Positions 1 to 3,600 of a stretch of DNA of 5,863 nt are shown piece after piece. The notes under the pieces are model-generated. The model saw nothing but the letters and a program-made list of their open reading frames with translations, was not told where the DNA came from and ran no database searches. Origin of the DNA: Omnitrophica bacterium RIFOXYB12_FULL_50_7 (GTDB taxonomy: Bacteria; Omnitrophota; Omnitrophia; Omnitrophales; Aquincolibacteriaceae); contig MHFU01000011.1 of the NCBI GenBank assembly GCA_001804345.1, positions 1 through 5,863 on the forward strand. The letters are read 5' to 3'. Both the position numbers and the translations under genes were made by a program. Within the stretch, counting starts at the first letter, position 1. Each line of letters opens with the position of its first letter.

Positions 1-36
1 AAGATTACCTCGTAGGTGCACCTACGAGGTAATCTT
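1..36. repeat. Perfect 36-bp palindrome (hairpin-forming inverted repeat)
   Basis: Positions 1-36 equal their own reverse complement with no mismatch. As RNA or single-stranded DNA this folds into a 16-bp stem (1-16 with 21-36) around a TGCA loop (17-20). It lies 81 bases past the stop of the large minus-strand gene, so it could serve as a transcript-end hairpin for that gene. No T-tract follows it on the plus strand, and the minus-strand continuation is outside the window, so a classical intrinsic terminator is not shown. It directly borders a fragment of a BRO-N-like gene and carries an in-frame TAG (13-15) relative to that fragment, so a dispersed palindromic element inserted there is equally possible. 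The palindrome is seen directly; its role is inference. Confidence 0.9.
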
Positions 37-117
37 GGGTCTGAGTTGTCGACATTTTGTCGACAGTTGAAATTGACAGCTCCTGATGGTAAGGAAAGGG
101 AGACGGATTGCGCTAAT
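37..117 (+). pseudogene. Fragment of a BRO-N / DinD-like (phage antirepressor-type) gene
   Basis: Read from 37 on the plus strand, about 27 codons give a peptide starting GSELSTFCRQLKL and continuing TAPDGKERETDCAN. From memory of the family, this matches the conserved stretch of BRO-N-domain and DinD-like proteins, which have an EGSE..CxQLKLxAxDGK..TDxA(N/D)TEG pattern in proteins of roughly 200-300 residues. Only this internal piece is present. On the 5' side it meets the palindrome and a TAG in the same frame. On the 3' side the family's TEG(I/V)FRIIQSIPSPKAEP-type continuation is replaced after ANS, right where the stop codon of the opposing gene sits. It is therefore a relic with no function of its own. 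The rest could lie left of the window. The family call is from recalled motif similarity, not from an alignment. Confidence 0.5.
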
Positions 118-609
118 TCAGTCGGGACTTTTTTTTGCAGGAGAAATAGTAGATATGGGCGGCTTTTGCTGCGAGTATAAGCTTGCCTGGACCTGGGCCA
201 GCGGTGCTGTAGCCGGAGCCGCAAGCTCCAGCATGGGATTCCGGGGGTTGGTCTTCTGAGACGTTTTGGTTCGACGTTTCGTTTTTTCGCTAAAGATCTT
301 TTGCCTCGGGCGCTTATATTTTTGATAGCGAGATTGATACGTGTCATTTTCCGACGGATAATAATGTCCCCAGTTTTTCAATTTTCGGTCACTCCAATCA
401 TCCTGTAGATACCCACTCGTCAGCTGCTCCAGAGCATCACCCGGAGTGTATCCAGAAGGACTTTGTATGCCATAATCATAATAGGGATAGAAATGATTGG
501 TACGGGAAGACGGTTTTCTATATCGACCCTGCCTTCGATAAATTGATGGGCGCATAAGGCGCTGATTTTGAAGCGTTTCGATCACTTCCGGCTGATTTGA
601 TGTCATAAC
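118..609 (-). other. Basic, Tyr-rich C-terminal tail, residues 1731-1893
   Basis: After the acidic array the composition reverses. Residues ~1744-1850 are rich in Arg, Lys and Tyr (for example YRRQGRYRKP, FYPYYDYG, then YQKYKRPRQK and KTKRRTKTSQK). A final Ala/Pro/Ser/Gln-rich piece ends in AKKSPD. There is no hydrophobic anchor, sorting motif or Cys. Such tails can bind acidic polymers, nucleic acids or cell-envelope glycans, or pair with the acidic repeats, but no family is recognised and none of this is shown. The last codons include a run of eight A's on the coding strand. Confidence 0.7.
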
Positions 610-3600
610 AACCTCAGCTACATTCTCTTGTGTGTCAACTCCAGTCACAGGCTCCTGTGTTTCGGTGCCGGTTACAGGCTCTTGCGTTTCAGCTCCGGTT
701 ACAGTCTCTTGTGTTTCGGCTTCAAGTACGGTCTCCTGCGTTTCAACTTCAGGCACAGTCTCTTGCGTTTCAGCTCCGGTTACAGTCTCCTGTGTTTCAA
801 CCTCTGGCACGGTCTCCTGCGTTTCAACTTCAGGCACAGTCTCTTGCGTTTCAGCTCCGGTTACAGTCTCTTGTGTTTCAGCTTCAAGTACGGTCTCCTG
901 CGTTTCAACTTCAGGCACAGTCTCCTGCGTTTCAACCTCTGGCACGGTCTCTTGTGTTCCAACCACCGGCACAGTCTCTTGCGTTTCGGCTTCAGGTACG
1001 GTCTCCTGTGTTCCAACTCCGGTCACGGTTTCTTGTGGTTCAGCTTCGGTCACGGTCTCTTGCGTTTCCACCCTGGTCAAATCGGGGCCAGCGTAAGTGA
1101 AGGAATATGTTTTTTGCCCATCGCTCATAGAGGCGATCCGCCCTTCGGTGTCCCAGGCAAGAATCGTCATGACACCCGTTTGAACAAAATCAACAAATGT
1201 GCTTCTTCCTTGTTCGCGCGGCTGAATTTCTTTTACTTGATACATGGCAAAATGGTTATCCTGAATAAAGAATTCTTTTGCTAAAAGCAAATACTTTTGT
1301 AAAAAAGCAGTCTTTCCGGCGACTGCCCAGGCCAGTCCTTTTTGCAGAATCCCTGGATTATCTCGAAACCAATAGAGTACTGCGTCTGCCTCATCTTCTC
1401 TGTAATTGTTGGCCCTATTCCAATAAGGATTCCTCAATCCCACTTCGCTTATCTGTTTGACAAGCAGCCTTTTTGATTCCAATCCGAGGGCGAGGGGAGA
1501 CGCATTGAAAATAGCATGGCCAAATTCATGAAAAACATAAACATAAATCCACGGCGCTGCGGCCTTGAAACGCTGAGGATCATTGTAAAAATCACGATTA
1601 AAAGTTACTTCCGTGGGCGGACCTCCCTCTCCAAGAATGGTAGCATTGCTAAATGGATGAAAAGCAAACTGGATTATATTGACCCGTTGACCGATAGCGA
1701 AACCGGTGGCATCCATGTACTGCCGCATAAGCCTCCAAGTATCCGCGTCTTTGCCCAGCAAATTGATCCGATCGAGAAAAATAATGCCCTTATTATGCCA
1801 AATTTCTAATAAAGCCTGCCGGCGTTCCTGGAAAGAAGCCTCCGATTCGGGGGCAAAGCCGTCGGCCCCCTCAAATCGTACAAGGAACCGTTCTACCAAA
1901 GAATCAAGCAAATCTCGGCGGTCAATAGCCTTGGCAATAAACGCAACTACATCTACTTTCATAGTATAGTTAATAGGGAAGACCCCCGGATCTGGGAAAG
2001 GTGTTGCCATCAATTCCTGAGTCTTTACTTCAAGTCGAGTCCTGAGAACTTCACGAATCGCCTCTTTTTGCGCAGAGGGGATAAGTCCCTTTTGATAAAT
2101 ATAAGCAAGCGCTCGGCAACGCGGCATCTGATCATCATCTCGATCAATATGTGCGAGCATGATTTCTACGATTGCCTGGCGAGTTGTCTCATCTAACATA
2201 TTAAAACGGTTGATATTGGGATTAAAAGTTTTCAGGTTAAGAGTGCTGAGAATATAGGCTTCTCCCGCAAAATTGCCTGCTGCGTTCATATCAATGTATT
2301 TCCTGATACCCGTTTCAGCAATGACCCGGGCAGCCTCCACCTGGGACGGGTCTTTTAGCATTTCCATAAGCTGGTAGGCCGCGGAGGTAACATTTTGAAA
2401 TGCCGGGTCTGCATTTTGGATAAAGTGCAAAACTATAGAAGGATCTTTTCCTGGGAACTCTTTTGTGGCATTTTCGATTATTGTTAAATGATAGTCACTT
2501 AACATTTGAAGGTAATAGAGAAACCCGGGATGTTGGGTTCGATCGGCGCTTGCGATTAAATCGACAAGGTTCTTTAAAAGTTGCACTGCAGAGGTCGGAT
2601 CCGGATTGTCAATATCATTGCCAGCGCGGAGGACCAGGCCATAATAAATGGATTGGTAGTTGAAGGCTATACCGCCGTTATGGGAAAGATCTGCCGGATC
2701 CCATTCTTCAAAGATTCGCCTCGTAAGATAAGCAACGGCGCTATCAGGAATTCTTGAATTTGTTGTGAAAATAATATTGAAAGGTTGTGCCATGCCCATG
2801 GTTGTTTGAAAGTGGGCAGGGCCATTTTCGTGGTAGATATCCAGAATGCTTTTCAAAAAAGAAAATTGGATTTCACGCGATAGATTTGGCATGGCGCTAA
2901 TGTAATCAGTGATGCCCTGGAATATAGAACCTCGACGCTCAGGCTGGCCCGTCGAAAATATAGCGAGCTCACGCGCCATCTTTTGCAGTGTTTCTGGGGG
3001 GTCAGAGTTTTTGGCTAATCCCGACTGGATGATGTTGCCATTTTCATCCACCACGCCCCAGGCCACCCAATCCGTCCCTTCGATATTGGCGGTATAGTAA
3101 CCGCGTATACCGGTGACGGCCGGATCAAAGGCCGTTTCAGTAACCTGGGTCAGGGTCACGGGATTCGTATAATTATAGAACGCGGCAAGTTCTTGCGCGG
3201 CTCTTTGCGTGACCGCGGCCACACCCATGTTATTGTTTTGTTCATTATTCTCCAGCGTTTCAACTCCGGTCACAGTCTCTTGTGTTTCAGCTCCGGTTAC
3301 GGTTTCCTGTGGTACAACTTCGGGCACGGCCTCCTGTATTTCTTCAACCCCGGTCAAATCGGGACCAGTGTAAGTGAAGGAATATACCTTTTGTTCATAC
3401 CTTATACGAGTTATGCGATTTTGAGAGTCACGTGAAAGAATATCCAGTTGCCCGATTGGGATCTGGTTATTACCCAAGTTGCTGGCGTCGCTTCCCGGAA
3501 TTCCATAGAGCGGTATTCCGCCATCTTTTCCTTGCGCTTGTGCAAAAAAATCCGTCATAAGAAGATATTTCTCCATAAGAATAAAATCTTTTTTTGTCAT

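Noticed and set aside
47..65. Two copies of the self-palindromic octamer TGTCGACA spaced one helical turn (11 bp), which looks like a tandem operator
   Set aside because: They fall inside the BRO-N-like relic and code for its conserved LSTFCRQ residues, so coding sequence explains them. No promoter is visible beside them.
73..78. TTGACA resembling a -35 promoter box
   Set aside because: No -10-like element at 16-18 bases, and it lies within the relic coding for LKLTA.
610..1068. CRISPR-like array of ~27-bp repeats
   Set aside because: The units are directly contiguous without spacers, are degenerate between copies and remain in frame with the large protein.
628..1284. Three overlapping long plus-strand frames (628-1284, 630-1100, 632-1096) with repetitive translations
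   Set aside because: They arise because the 27-bp repeat, a multiple of three, lacks stops in all plus-strand frames. Their repetitive Leu/Ser/Phe or Val/Ser/Cys composition mirrors the antisense of the ETQETV units, and the minus-strand frame explains the region fully.
3193..3435. Plus-strand 80-codon frame over the short repeat linker
   Set aside because: It is the antisense of the module A linker and module B start, with no ribosome binding site and no recognisable product.
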